Assembly (NCBI RefSeq): GCF_000340215.1
Contig: NW_006921532.1
Location: forward strand, 7,419,910-7,483,909
DNA from: Pseudocercospora fijiensis CIRAD86
Lineage: Eukaryota > Ascomycota > Dothideomycetes > Mycosphaerellales > Mycosphaerellaceae
Length of the DNA stretch: 64,000 nucleotides
Direction: 5' to 3'
Shown here piece by piece: positions 12,240-24,500 of the stretch. A program made the position numbers and the translations under genes. The notes below the pieces were generated by a model. The model was not told the origin of the DNA and made no database searches. It was given only the letters and a program-made list of their open reading frames with translations. Every line of letters begins with the position of its first letter. Positions within the stretch are counted from its first letter, which is position 1.

Positions 12240-15200
12240 CGTTACGGAGGATTCTACGATACGCCCCTACTTATATATTTAGTAGAATAGGAGTATCTCT
12301 CTATCGCTAGATTTCCTCCTTAGTAAGGCGCCTTACTATTAGGATAAGCGCCCTAGCCTTTAGTTTACGCGATCTAGCGTTAGATACGGTTAGTAGACCT
12401 AAGGTCTTAGCCTATTTCCGGGCGTCGCCGTTCTCGTCGTCGTAGGAGCAATATATATCGGAGCTAATCGATTCGCTTAACGTAGCATTTTTGCTTACTA
12501 GCGAAGTTAGCTAGTTCGGATCTATATCGGTAGCCGACTAACCTATCTACGCTTCCCCGGTATCGGGTTAGGTAACCGCCTTAATAGACTTAGGGTCGCT
12601 ATCTTCCGCGTAGTTCGGCCTTCTACCTCCTCTTAGTAGCTAGCGTCTTATAGGCTACGTATCTCGTCGTAGTTAATCCCTTTTAGTACTATTAGACTAG
12701 AGTCGCTTTACTATTAGCGCAACCTATATAGGCTTTCGTAATATTAGGGATAGTTTTATCTAGTTAATCTGTCTATCCGTAAATTAGGAGTCCTCGAACT
12801 AGTCGATTAGGTAAGCGTTGCTCTCTAGAAGGTCGTCTGCCTAGATCTATTTATTTATTATCGGCTACTCGTCCTTCTACTTAACTAGATATTCCGTTCT
12901 TCCTCTAGAACTACGCTTCCCTAAAATGCGTTCTAGAGTTATTACCGGTTACTTAGACTATAGGTCTATTAGTACGGGAATGCGGTCGTATAGCCTTACG
13001 AACGGGTCCTTTACTAGGTTTAGGGCTAGCTCTAACTACGCTATAGATACGATTAGATAGAACTTAACTAATTGCGGTAGCTTAAGCTCGTAGGCTAATT
13101 TACCTATTCTCCTCTTAATTTTAAAGGGACCTATAGCTTAGTTACTATACTTACGATAAGCCTAACCGTATACGCGATATCCGTAATATAGCCTAAGTAT
13201 AGCGTAGTCTCCTAGCTCGAAGAATATATACTAATACTTAGCGTCGTAGCGGTATTTTATATCTACCGCTACGAAGGCTATCGATTCTTTAGCTACGTTA
13301 CGAAATTGCTATTATAGCGTTATATAGTCCTTTAGCTATAATTCTCGAAGCCCGATAAAAGCGTCTATATTTAAATCGAATCCGAAAAGTATCTCGTCGG
13401 GCGAGATACCGGTGCTCGTATTTTTAACGCTTCTAAGGTAGGATATAAGGGAGGGTAGGACGTCTATCTACTACGCGTCCGGATTAGCTATAACGAAATA
13501 CCGTATAGCGATTTCTACGGTCTAATTTATACGTTTAGACTAGCTATCGGTCTATAGGTAGTATACTATAGAGGCGAGAATCGATATACCTAGTAGCTTT
13601 ATTATCGTAGTAAAAAACTTAGATAGCTATTTAGGGTCCCGGTCGCAAATAAATACCTTAGTAACCCGCTAAGATCGTTCTTAGATAGACGTAAGGTATT
13701 AGGCTACCTACGTTTCTATAGTCTACTAGCATTTGCCCGAAAGGAGCAAAACCTATTTAGACTTCTTATAGGTTACTATAAGAAGCGTATTAAAACCTTC
13801 GTTAGTAGGTAGGAGCCCTATAATCTAATCTGCTATTTAGACGTCTATAGGAAGTCGATACTTCGAGTCTATTAGGTTAAGCTAGCCGTAGGGCTTATAC
13901 CGAGTCGATTAGTTCGCCTTATATATATTATACTAATCGATATATCGTTCTAAATATCGACGGCAGTTCCTAATATAGAAACTAGCGTTAACTCGATCGA
14001 GCGTACGCTAGAACCCCGCGTAGTACCTTAGATTATATACTATTTTAAAGATCTCGTAAGTAAGGGCGAAAGGAATATATAATCGAAAGTAATATAAAAT
14101 TAGGTCGACGTAGTAGATAAGGCTGTCTTCCCGAAAGAATCTAATACTATATAAGGACTTTAAGTCTATAGGAACGTCGTCTAGTTTTTTAAGCGCGTTC
14201 TATATACTACGAGCGGCTATATCTTCCGAAGAGCGGAGAGAAGGCGGTTTTAGGAGGTAGCCGGGCGTTGCCTCTAGATAGACCTATAGTGTTTAGCTAT
14301 TATCTTTCCGCTAGGCGGCTTCGAGGTACGCGGACCTTCGCTTAAGCTCTCTATCTCGCTCGCGCTTTTGCCTCCTCCTCGCCTAGCGGTTTAATATTCG
14401 ATCCGGCTAAGGCTACTATTCCTATATATACGCTATCTCGATAGACTAAAGGACGGAGAGCAAACGTCTCTACGGACGGTCTTCCTAATAAGCCTATCTT
14501 AGCTAGGTCTTAAAGTTATCGGATAGCGATATAACCGTTTTAATATAATAGCTAGGTTCCCCTTAGAGACTATAGAAAAATATAGGGATCTTATCGTAGG
14601 CCTAGTATTTATATCTATTAAGTCGTAAAAGAAAACACTTAGTATAGTCGATCCCGGATAGGGATACTATATTAACTAACGCTATAGTAGGAAGAATAGG
14701 AACGCTTAGATAGAAGTTCGGAAAGGCTAAGAATCGCGGCCTAGGATCTAGGCAAGGGGGTATAGTACCGGTCTTTAGCGTAGGCCGATTCTAGGTATCG
14801 TTCGTATATCGTCTAGATCTTTCTATAATATATACCTTTTCTACGCTACTCCCGATATCTTCGATAGACGTAGGGTTTCGTAGCATTTCTAATATCGGCG
14901 CCCTTACTAATATCGCGGGAATCTCGTCGAGGCCGCTTATATTAAGGTTATATCGATTAGGAGAGCTCGTACCTTACAATCGGGAGAGTATATCGGGAGC
15001 GATATAATTCCTACCTAGCTTATAAATAATATCGAGGTTTGTAAACTAGGAAATATATACCGCGGCTTAGATAATTCGGCGGTTAAGGCTAGCTATAGAT
15101 ACTATCGTTACGATCTATATCTTTTTCGCTATCGTAGTAACTATACTATAGTTAGTAACTACGATAGTCTTTAGCGCGGAATCTACTATATAAGAGGCCC

Positions 15201-18200
15201 TCTTAATTGCCTATACTACCCTAAACAATTCGAGTTCTATAGGCTAGTAGCGGGCTTCGGCCCCGGTAAGTATATAGCTAGTAAATCCTAAGACCTTAAG
15301 TCTATTACGCGAGAATTGCTTAGATCTCCGTAACTAGGTAGTACTATTAACGAAATCCGAAACTATATCGTCTCTACGAGTTACTAGTTCGGGCTCCTTA
15401 TATTCTATATCTAAGTCTCCGTAGACTTAGTAGTATATTACCCTAATTCCGAATTCCTTAGATATATTAACGTCGATATAGAGGGTAGACTTAGGGTTAA
15501 AATACTAAAGAAACCCTCGGTACTCTTCCGACTATATCGACTATATAATTTCCTAAGCGGTATTTATTTTGTTAGTCTATTAGAGGCGCGCGCCCTATAT
15601 TTAAGCGCGTCGCTTGCCTCCTTTCGTTTAGGTAGCCTAATAATCCTTTATAGCCGCGACTTTCGCCTATTATAGCGGTAGAGTAATTCTTCCGTAGTAT
15701 AGTACTATAGACCTAAGGTAGCCTACTAGTCCGAGATATTGCTTAAGTTATTCGGCGTTAGTAGGTTTTTCTAATTCTCGTAGTGCTACGAGTCGATCTA
15801 CCTACGTTACGAAGCCTTTTCCGTCTACTTCTCTATCTAGGATTTTTATAGAAGGGAAACCTAAGAACGCCTTCCCTAGCTCTAAACTAAACCGTATCTT
15901 ATCTATTTTTTTAAATACGCGATTAAGCAAATCTCGGTAGGACTCTAGGTCTACCGAGCCGAGAACTATATCGTTAATATACCTATTCGCTACGTCGCTA
16001 AATTCCCGTAGGGTACGGTCGAGTAGTCTTTATATATACTATACGCTATTATAGTAACCTATAGTAGCGACTTTTAGATATTCCTATCCCTACGTAGTAT
16101 TAATAGTAAATTTCTAGCGATCCTTTTCCGCGACTACAAACTAGTAGAATATAGATCTTATATCTATAATAGAAATATACTTATAGCTACGTAATTTCGC
16201 GATAATGTCGTCCTAGAGTAGTAGCGGGTAGGTGTCCTTCTAGGATATACTATTAAGGCCTCGGATATCGATTACTACGCGCGGCTTCCTATACGTAGTA
16301 CTATCGTCGCGGAAAAGAGTTCTCTAGACTATAAAGACTAGCTATACTAGCGGTAATAGCTTTTTACTATAGGCTATTTTACCTTAAGTATAAAGCTTAT
16401 TAAACTATTTATTTACCTCTATATTGTCCTTATCGGATATACGGTAGACCTTACTACTAAACTTCTCGTTTTCCTAGCCCGATTTAAGTAGGAGCTCTAG
16501 CTATCTATCTTTAGGAAGATCGATCGTCGTACCCCGATCTATCTATAGTTAGGGGTATTTCTCTACGATAGACCTAATGTCTAAGGCTACCGCGGCATCT
16601 AGATTCGCTATATAGATCGTTACTCTAGCCGAGGTTATAACGGTAGCTATCCCTATATCTACTAAGATCTTCGTAGTATCGGAAGGGTAGTCTAGGTCTA
16701 TTAAGTCTATCTCGTCGTTTTCGCTAAGTCCGTAAATAGTAGGTTAAGATTTACGGATCTGCCGGAATTATAGGCCTACTCTAGCCTAATCGCGATTTGC
16801 GGAGTCTTTAGCTAGAAGCGGAATTAACTAAAGCTAGCCTATAGCGTCGCTTTAAAAAACTGCTAGTAACCGTAGGTCTATCGATTCGGATATATAGTAG
16901 AGCCTATTTATTAGTCGTAGATCTCGTCTAAGAGGCGCGCCGCTAATCTTACGCTCTATCGACTTAGGGTTAGTATCGAACTCGTCGATCTAGTAGAAGT
17001 TATCTAGCTATAGTTCCTATAATTCGCCTATACTTCGATATCGCTAAATAATTAAGTCGTTATCGTAGCTAAGGTTACGGACCTATACCGCTAGTATCTC
17101 TAGTCTAGCTATATAGGCGTATACTACCGCCGTATTAGAGAGGCCTAGTAGATTTAGCGCGAAGAGGAAGTCCTTATTTACGTCCTTTAGGGCGTCGGCT
17201 TTATCGATTTATACCTTAGCTATAACGGCTATATATAGTAGCACTCTTAGTCTATCTATAGACTTAATATTAGCGCGTAGGAAACGATTAGATTTAGGCG
17301 AATAGGCGATCGGTATAAGCGCGCTATCGTTTCCTATTATCTCGATATATCTAGCGCCCGTATAGATAATAAATCCTACGGGCGTTATAATATCTATCCT
17401 AAGGAGTATATTATAGGGTAAGTTTAGTATTACCCTTACTAGCTATTTAATATAGGCTAGAGCGGGTAACTAAGAATACCTAGCGAAGATAGGAAAGTAT
17501 ATCGACAAATTAATCTATTACTCGTACTATATACTTCTAGCTAAACTACGGAATTCTAGAGGTTGCTTAAGATACTAAATATCGTCCTGCCCTAGTTATA
17601 TAGTTAGCTACCCCCGGTCTATTATAGATGCTTTAGTACTAGTATCGAGGTAAACGCGCTTAAAATCCCCTTCCGGAGAAAGGGCGTAGTTCGCTTCGAC
17701 GATATCGTAATATCTAAAGGTATAAGCTAGGTCTCCCGGAGGGAGTTTTGCTAAGTAGGGTATAATTTGCAATTCCTATTAAGGGCGTTCTCGTATATAA
17801 TAGACCTATAGTATAAGGTTATTAATAGTACCGAAGGAGCGCTTCCCTACGCGAGCCTTCCTATCGTCGATAGGAGAAGAAATCTTCGAGGTACTCGATA
17901 AAATCGTATAGTCCTACGCCTCTTCTACTAAGGGCGTAGCCTTAGCCGTTTTAGCGATATAGTAGACTTAGGGCTGCTCCGTAACTAATATTATAGTATT
18001 CTAAGCATTTAGCGCGTCTAGATTAATCGGGGACCTCCCGATAGTAGTCGCTACGCCCGCTAGGATATCTAGTAGCAAATCTAATATATAGATAGAGCTA
18101 GGCGTAGTCTACTATAAAGCGATCGTAGCGGAAGAATCTTCTATAGGAAAAGCTACGTCCGCTAGCGTAGGCGTATAATCCGCTATAAGGGGGCGCGATA

Positions 18201-19627
18201 CCGATATAGACTAGAATATTTAGGCTTAGACATCTATTAATAGACTAGAGGTTGTAGGCTATAGTACTAGAAGTATAGGTATCGATATTTAGCTAGGCTA
18301 TCCTACTATAATTATTATTACTAGGTATAAAGATATTTACTTATCCGATAGTAAGCGACCCGGCGACTTCGGGAGTTCCGCTACCGCTAGGGATTCTAGA
18401 ATTTCCGGTAGACTTACGGTTTTATACTAGCTAGTAGTAACTAGTTTTACTTCTAGCTCGAGGAGTTTCCCGGAGCTAGCTCGTAAAAAATATTCGTACG
18501 CTTCCTAGTAGCGTCCTTAGGATACGTATAATCGAGGTAGCTATTAAAAAACTCGTTAGCCGAGCGGAAAACCTCTCCGTATATATTATAACGCGTCTAC
18601 CGACCTTTAGGTCGCGTCTTATCGCGTTAAGGCTAGGCATTTACCTTAGGTCTACGAACCTGCGGCTAGGCGTAGTATACTAGAGTTAACTATAGATTTA
18701 TAAGAGGAAGAGCTTAGTCCTCTTCTACCTCGATACCGCCGATATCCTCGCTAGCTATATACTAATCCTCGGCCTACTCTCCGCCCTCGGCTTAGGTAGC
18801 ATTATCGTATTCTAGTTCTTAGTAGTTAGTCTCCTACCCTAGGTCTACTAAATCGTAGAAGAACGTAGCTTTACTACGAGCCTAGGAATTTGCGGGAATG
18901 CCTTAGCCTTTTATATTTCCGAAATTCGTCTACTATCTCTAAGGATTCGGATACTACGGAAGACCGCGGGCGTCTACTATTTTCTCGTTTACGCTTACGT
19001 TTACGCTCTATAGTCTCTAGCGGCTATAGACCTATAATCTAGGCTAACGGCGTTACTAGAATGTATTAGGTTACTACCGATTATAGGGATTGTTATTTCT
19101 AAGAAAAGACGAGCGTCTAGTATTAAAACGAGACCTAGACGCGAACCTAGGGTCTACGAACCTACCCTATACCGAATCGCTACGTCGAAGGTTTAACTTA
19201 CTATTATAGTAGCCGGTAGTAGTGCTACCTAGAGGATATAACTCTACCTATATCGTATAATAGGCTTGTATTATATCGATAAGCGTCTAATACGTCTATA
19301 ATAGCGTAGGCGTATTAAGATCGCTACGTAGCTCTAGTACGATCTTTTAGAAGGCATAGTTAATTTGCCCTACTAGAGACTCCGTACCGCTTTACTACGC
19401 TAAACGTATAACGTTAATAACGAATTCGCTAACGCTCTTTCGGGCCGCGACTTCCTTAATACGATATTATTCCGATTCTAATTCGCGCGCCGCGACTAAG
19501 GGGTCCTATATTATATATTATTCCTAGTATTAGTATTAGTAGTAGCGTTATTATTAGCGGTAACCTCGTCGTTAAAGTGCCTAGTAGACTTAGCATTCCT
19601 CCTTCGACGTCGCTATTCGTCGGTAAG
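12240..19627 (-). pseudogene. Outer Gypsy gag-pol 3' part: RT, RNase H, integrase, chromodomain
   Basis: This is a minus-strand Ty3/Gypsy polyprotein relic. Reverse transcriptase at about 16.45-15.6 kb shows VVIDIRGLN (fingers), YKYISIIDIRS (first catalytic Asp region) and YINDIVLGS at the catalytic box, where YxDD reads YIND. Integrase at about 13.8-13.2 kb shows a VFICDRDPK segment and SPDEILFGFDL, typical of the end of the Gypsy integrase core. The chromodomain at 12,865-12,945 reads ITLERILGKR then EYLVK, with a TAG where the conserved Trp would be. Stops are mainly TAG. Integrases with C-terminal chromodomains define chromoviruses, which target heterochromatic sites. The gag part is interrupted at 19,627 by the Copia element. 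Confidence 0.65.
19623..19627. repeat. Copia target-site duplication, left
   Basis: GTAAG directly precedes the left Copia LTR and recurs at 44,946-44,950 directly after the right LTR. This is the 5-bp duplication expected from an LTR-element integrase. Confidence 0.85.
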
Positions 19628-19816
19628 TGTTAGAATACTCGGGAATGTACGAGTCTAGTTAGATTTATAAGTAAGAGAAGGAGAAGGAAGTTGCGAGGTT
19701 ATTTACTTACGGCTTAGTAATAGCTTGTGATTCTTAGCGCTAGGGTATATAAGTAGCTAGTAAGTCCTTTATTCGAATAGTAAGTAATTCTATCGGTTTA
19801 CCGCTTATCTATAATA
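19628..19816 (+). repeat. Copia 5' LTR (189 bp)
   Basis: It begins TGTTAGAATAC and ends CTATAATA, equal in length to the right copy at 44,757-44,945. The two copies differ mainly by CA/TA and TG/TA changes. GTTATAAGCCCGG directly after it may be a mutated primer-binding site. Confidence 0.9.
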
Positions 19817-20004
19817 GTTATAAGCCCGGAACGTAAGTGAAGAAACAAGAAAGTTCGAGAAATTACCCGATTAGGCAACCCGCTTACGCAAGGTTAAACC
19901 TTATCCGACGTTACTCCGCAAATCGAAGAAAGCGACTAACTTCGAACAATAATAAGATAACGGTTATTACTCCGCTATAGACGCCGGTCTATAGGCGAAA
20001 AGAA

Positions 20005-20009
20005 CAGAT
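20005..20009. repeat. Gypsy-1 target-site duplication, left
   Basis: CAGAT precedes the left Gypsy-1 LTR and recurs at 40,588-40,592 after the right LTR. Confidence 0.85.
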
Positions 20010-20355
20010 TGTTACGGTTACTCGCGATAGATCGTTAGGTAACTTCTTATTACGTACAAGCCGAGGCTTCTTTAGAGAGGCTAATATAAGCGGGAGGTAG
20101 AGATAGAATAATTAGTACAAAGGTAATTCTAATTAGTAAGTAGGTAATATAAGTTAAACGCCTCGAGCTATAAGGGCATCCCGGCGTTCCTAAATATAAA
20201 GGAGATATCTTGTCTATAGTCGTAAGCGACGTAAGCGACGCTATCGCTCTCGACCGCTCCTATCGCTCCTAGTAAGATAGAGCGATAGCTTAGCCTACTA
20301 GTCTTAGCGTCGCTCTAAGATTATATAAGGACTCTAACTAATTAGATCCGTAACA
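20010..20355 (-). repeat. Gypsy-1 3' LTR (346 bp)
   Basis: It starts TGTTACGG and ends CGTAACA on the plus strand, equal in length to 40,242-40,587. The differences I can see between the copies are CA/TA or TG/TA, consistent with RIP after insertion. Confidence 0.9.
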
Positions 20356-20434
20356 CTATCCCCCTCCTTAAGCGGGATAGTCCCTTATTCCGGAACTTTC
20401 TAATTCTAACTTCTTTGCTATACTAAAGTTATTA

Positions 20435-20855
20435 AAGGACTTGTCTTCTCGTTAGCGTAAGGAAAATATCGCAAATAACATCCTTGCCGACTGCCTCGAA
20501 ATACCGATCTGCTGCTTTTATTACGAACAGGCCGATAAATCCTACAAAGTCGATCTCCGTTCCGGTCGCTACTCCGAGTACGCCCTATACGGCTAGTCCT
20601 ATAATATGCAAGTTACTCGTATAGAGTATGAAAAAATCCGGAAGGCGCGCCTAAAGATAGCTAAAGATCTCGAAGCGGCCGAAGAGGAGGAGGACCTCCT
20701 TACGCGGAAGCTTTTCGAGTACCGCGCAAAGGTCCGTCGCTTACGTAAGTCGTTACGTATAAAGGAGGATCGGGAGGTACAAGCTCTTAAGGTAGAGGAA
20801 GCCTCTATTTAATAGGCGGAGGAGCTCGAAAGAGAGCTAGGCTCTTCGCCTATAG
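20435..20855 (+). pseudogene. Gypsy-1 antisense ORF, 5' piece: Cys-rich motif plus coiled coil
   Basis: A plus-strand frame, opposite to Gypsy-1 pol, encodes a Cys/Tyr-rich segment (CLEIPICCFYYEQ ... SGRYSEY) followed by a charged coiled coil (KDLEAAEEEEDLLTRKLFEY ... KVRRLRKSLRIKEDREVQAL). The Tyr spacing suggests a Cys-x2-Cys-type zinc motif whose TGC/TGT codons became TAC/TAT by RIP. Fungal retroelement-associated proteins with a short zinc-cluster-like motif and a following coiled coil are familiar, but I cannot name this one. The ORF is cut at 20,855 by the Gypsy-2 insertion and resumes in frame at 34,535. Confidence 0.6.
20851..20855. repeat. Gypsy-2 target-site duplication, left
   Basis: TATAG precedes the left Gypsy-2 LTR and recurs at 34,530-34,534 after the right LTR. 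Confidence 0.85.
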
Positions 20856-21026
20856 TATTACAGTTTAGATAGTAGTACGGCCGATCCTACTCCGGATACT
20901 ATCGATCCTACCGCAGATTAGGACGATTAATATATATAGTTTCCTAGGCTAGTAACTAACGAACAATTAATTATCTTTGTATACTAGAATCGTGTCCGTC
21001 TCCGCTCTATAGAGCGTATCCTAATA
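20856..21026 (+). repeat. Gypsy-2 5' LTR (171 bp)
   Basis: It aligns end to end with 34,359-34,529. Differences are about nine CA/TA or TG/TA changes and one G/A in a CpG context. The original TG start is now TA and the CA end is now TA. Confidence 0.9.
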
Positions 21027-21599
21027 ACTTAGTAGCTTCGCTAAGATTACGACCTAATTAGCTTCTATACTAATTAACTCCTCTACTAGAACCGAGCTAT
21101 TAGTCCTAATTACGACGAGAACCGAGACGATTAGCTAAGGATTCCCCCGATCTAGCGCCGACCGCGACGATTCGACTCGCTACGTTACGACCGATATTTA
21201 CTCGATTTATACTATTCCGCACTAGTCGGCGGCTACCTACTATAGTGCCTCGCCGATACTAATATACTATACACCCGAATCGCCTAACTGCGGATTCGGT
21301 AAGTAGCCGCACTTTAGCGGCCGGTAGCTATTTCCCCGTATCCTTAGGAAGGCACCTTTCGAGGAATAACGGAAGGATTAGCCCTAACTAGTTAATAAAC
21401 TACCTTTTGCTACTAATCCGGACAGCCTCCGTAACGATACTCTACTATATAACGCTTTACGTTAATCCTACGCTTCGTTTCGCTTCTAACCCGGACAGAA
21501 GCACAAATCTATTAAACTAGCGGTCCGACCGCTACTATAGTACCGTAATCTTAGATTACTAGATACTAAGTCTTATATCCTGCGCATTTGTACCTTTAT

Positions 21600-24500
21600 C
21601 GGCTACTACGTCCGGTATAGCGAGAATTTTGCGGTCTAACTTAGAGCAAAGCACGGCCGTATAGACCTACTTGCCTCTTACGTCCTATAACACTACCCGC
21701 GACTAGGAAATCTACTACTGTCTTAGGCTAAGATCGACGAGCTATACCTATACATCCTCGACGGAATCGACTTCCCTAGCTAGTAGGTAGTCGATAAAGG
21801 TACCTTAATACGATCGGTTAAGGAACTAAAAGCAGCTTTTCCGAATACTCGCGATTCGTACTATTATAAGCAGTTTTTCCCTAAGGTATACTCGCCCGCG
21901 GACATCGAACGAGCACGAGTAGGAGAGCAACGCCCGTAGCCCGATCCGGCTACTTATCGCTCGCCTTCTTCGCGGGCACTAGAGTTTTCGCCGATTACTT
22001 AGTAGGCGGCGTCGTTACTACTACCCTCTCCGAGTAGGCATCGACCGCCTAGAGCTACTATCTATTCGGAACAACTACGCGCGCGACGTCCTAATAATTA
22101 TATAGATAGTATATTGCCCTTTATATTTCTACGTAGACCGTTACCTATAAGGATCTCTAGCGATAAATCCTCGCCGTTAGAATCCTCGCCGTATCCTCTA
22201 CTAGATAATAGACGAGGCCCGATAGACCGCAATTATAAGGACGCGCCGCGAGGCCGCGGGCTAACGAAGGGAAATCTAGGCAATAGCGAGCCTCGTAGCC
22301 GGTACTAGCGTCCGCTATCTATAGGGTCTACGATAGAGCTAGATCGTAGCGAGATCCGTAAACAACTAGACTAGTAGCGCCTATATGCCTTACGGGAGTC
22401 GGTACTACGTCGAGGCATTATCTTAGATAATCGCCTCGCCTAATTTCTTATAGAACAATGCCTTTCTCCTTAACCGGATTAGACCGGTTCCTAGGCGGGC
22501 CCTAAAGACTACGATAATAGTCGCGACGCTCGTTTACGTATCGTAGGCAGCGATCGCTCCTACGCCGGCTAGGACGATCTAGGGTAGGAGGACCGCGACG
22601 GCTACTATAGCTACGAGTTCCGAGAGCAAGTCGAGGACTATCTTAGCCGGCGTTAGAGGTCGCGACTTAAGAGAGCGGGTTTGGTTTCCGAGAGCAGCCG
22701 CCGCGACTCGCTATAGGATTAGAACGACCCGCCCGACGGCTAACCGGCTAGCGGCGGCCCGCGGTTAGGTCTAGATAGTAATCTAGGCTATAATTACGCC
22801 GCCTATAGCGGAGGGAATACTAGCTAGATAGGCAAATTTGCTCCTAATAATCTACGCAATTACTAGCAAACGTACGCCTAGGGCTAGGCTACTCCTAAGC
22901 CTAAACGCAACGGAAATGCTAGCTAGACGGGCTAATTTACTCCCGATCTACGCTATTACTAGCAATAGTATGCCTAGGGCTAGGCTGCTCGGGAGCCCGA
23001 ACGTAATAGAAACGCTAGCTAGACGGGCCGATTCGCTCCCGATCCGCTATATTACTAGCAAACGTACGCCTAGGGCTAGGCTGCTCCTAGCTAGATACGC
23101 TAATTCGCTCCCGATAACCCTCGCTGCTATTAATAAGCGCCGCCCCTAGGCTACGCTACCTATACTAGAGGGAATATAGGCTAGTCGCGCTAATTTCGCC
23201 TAGATAACCCTCGCTATTACTAATAAGCTTACTAATAAGGTTACTAGCAAGCTTATACCCTAGGCCCTTATATGCAAAATAGTAGCCCGCAAGACGCTAA
23301 CCGATACGATAGCTATACGGAGTATAGCGAGCTAAATCCCGGTTATTAGCGTAAGAACCGGAATAGAAAGCATCGTGCTCGCAGTTCCCCTTCGCTATCT
23401 AATAGCTCGTCGAGCGACGATAATAGCTACTATAGCTACTATAGCGGAAAACACGGCGCGCATCGCCGGGCTCGCCGTTATCGCTATTATAGAGATCGTT
23501 CCTCCTCTAAATCGGACTCCGAAGAACCGGCCGACTATCGGTACCGCCCTAGGTTCGATCTAGCCCGTCTAGGATTCTTCGACCCGACTCTAAGTATAAC
23601 GGAACACGGCGACGGCGATTACGCCTTAGTAGGCAATAAAATAACCTACCGATCGGTATACGCCTTTATCTCGGCGGCTAAGGATTACGCCTATATAGTA
23701 GGATTAGAGGAGGTTCGCCTTAATATTTCCCTTTGTTTCCGCGGAATTATATAGACCTAGTACTAGGCGCAGATTTCTAGTTAAGATTGCCGCTATCTTC
23801 GCAAGAGGTACGGCATTAAGCGTTAGTAAGAGAAGCTTAGTAAGCGCTAGAAGGTTTCGGCGGTAAAAGCGATAAAGCTACTTAACTAGCAATCGTATAG
23901 CTAGAAGGACGTTAGAGTAGGAAAGTCGATTACGGACTATATCGTTACGACGATAAGGTTAGCGGGCGACGCTAGCTTCGGTAAAGAACTGCAGATCCTA
24001 TAGGCCTATCGCCGTTTAGAGCCGCGTTTCTAGGAGGCTCTATTCGAACTAGACGAGGATACGACGACGGACGAATTCGTTATAGCCTACGAGAAGAAGT
24101 TCTATATATAGGAGCAGATAGCTGCCGGAGGTAAGAATCGTCGCTAGCCTAACTATTAGGGAAGCGGTCGCGATAATCTACTAAGAAGAGCCGACGGTGC
24201 TTAGAATTAGAAGGATAATCCTAGCTAGACCGGATCGTTAGGCGAGTATCGCGCCCGTTTTAATACTAACAAATAGTAGAATCGTCCTAATAACTACTAT
24301 TAGAACAATTAGCAACCTAACGTAAGCAGAAGCGAGCTATAGAAGAAGTTCTTCCCTTAGAAGGATCTAAAGCGCCTCGATAGGGCTACTAACGCGAAGC
24401 CGCGCTAGAATAATCGTTAATAAGCGCACTTCGGTAGCGAGGAAGCCCCGGAGCAAATTCCTTCTAAACGGGCCTATTATAGTGCCGAGGATGCTAACCT

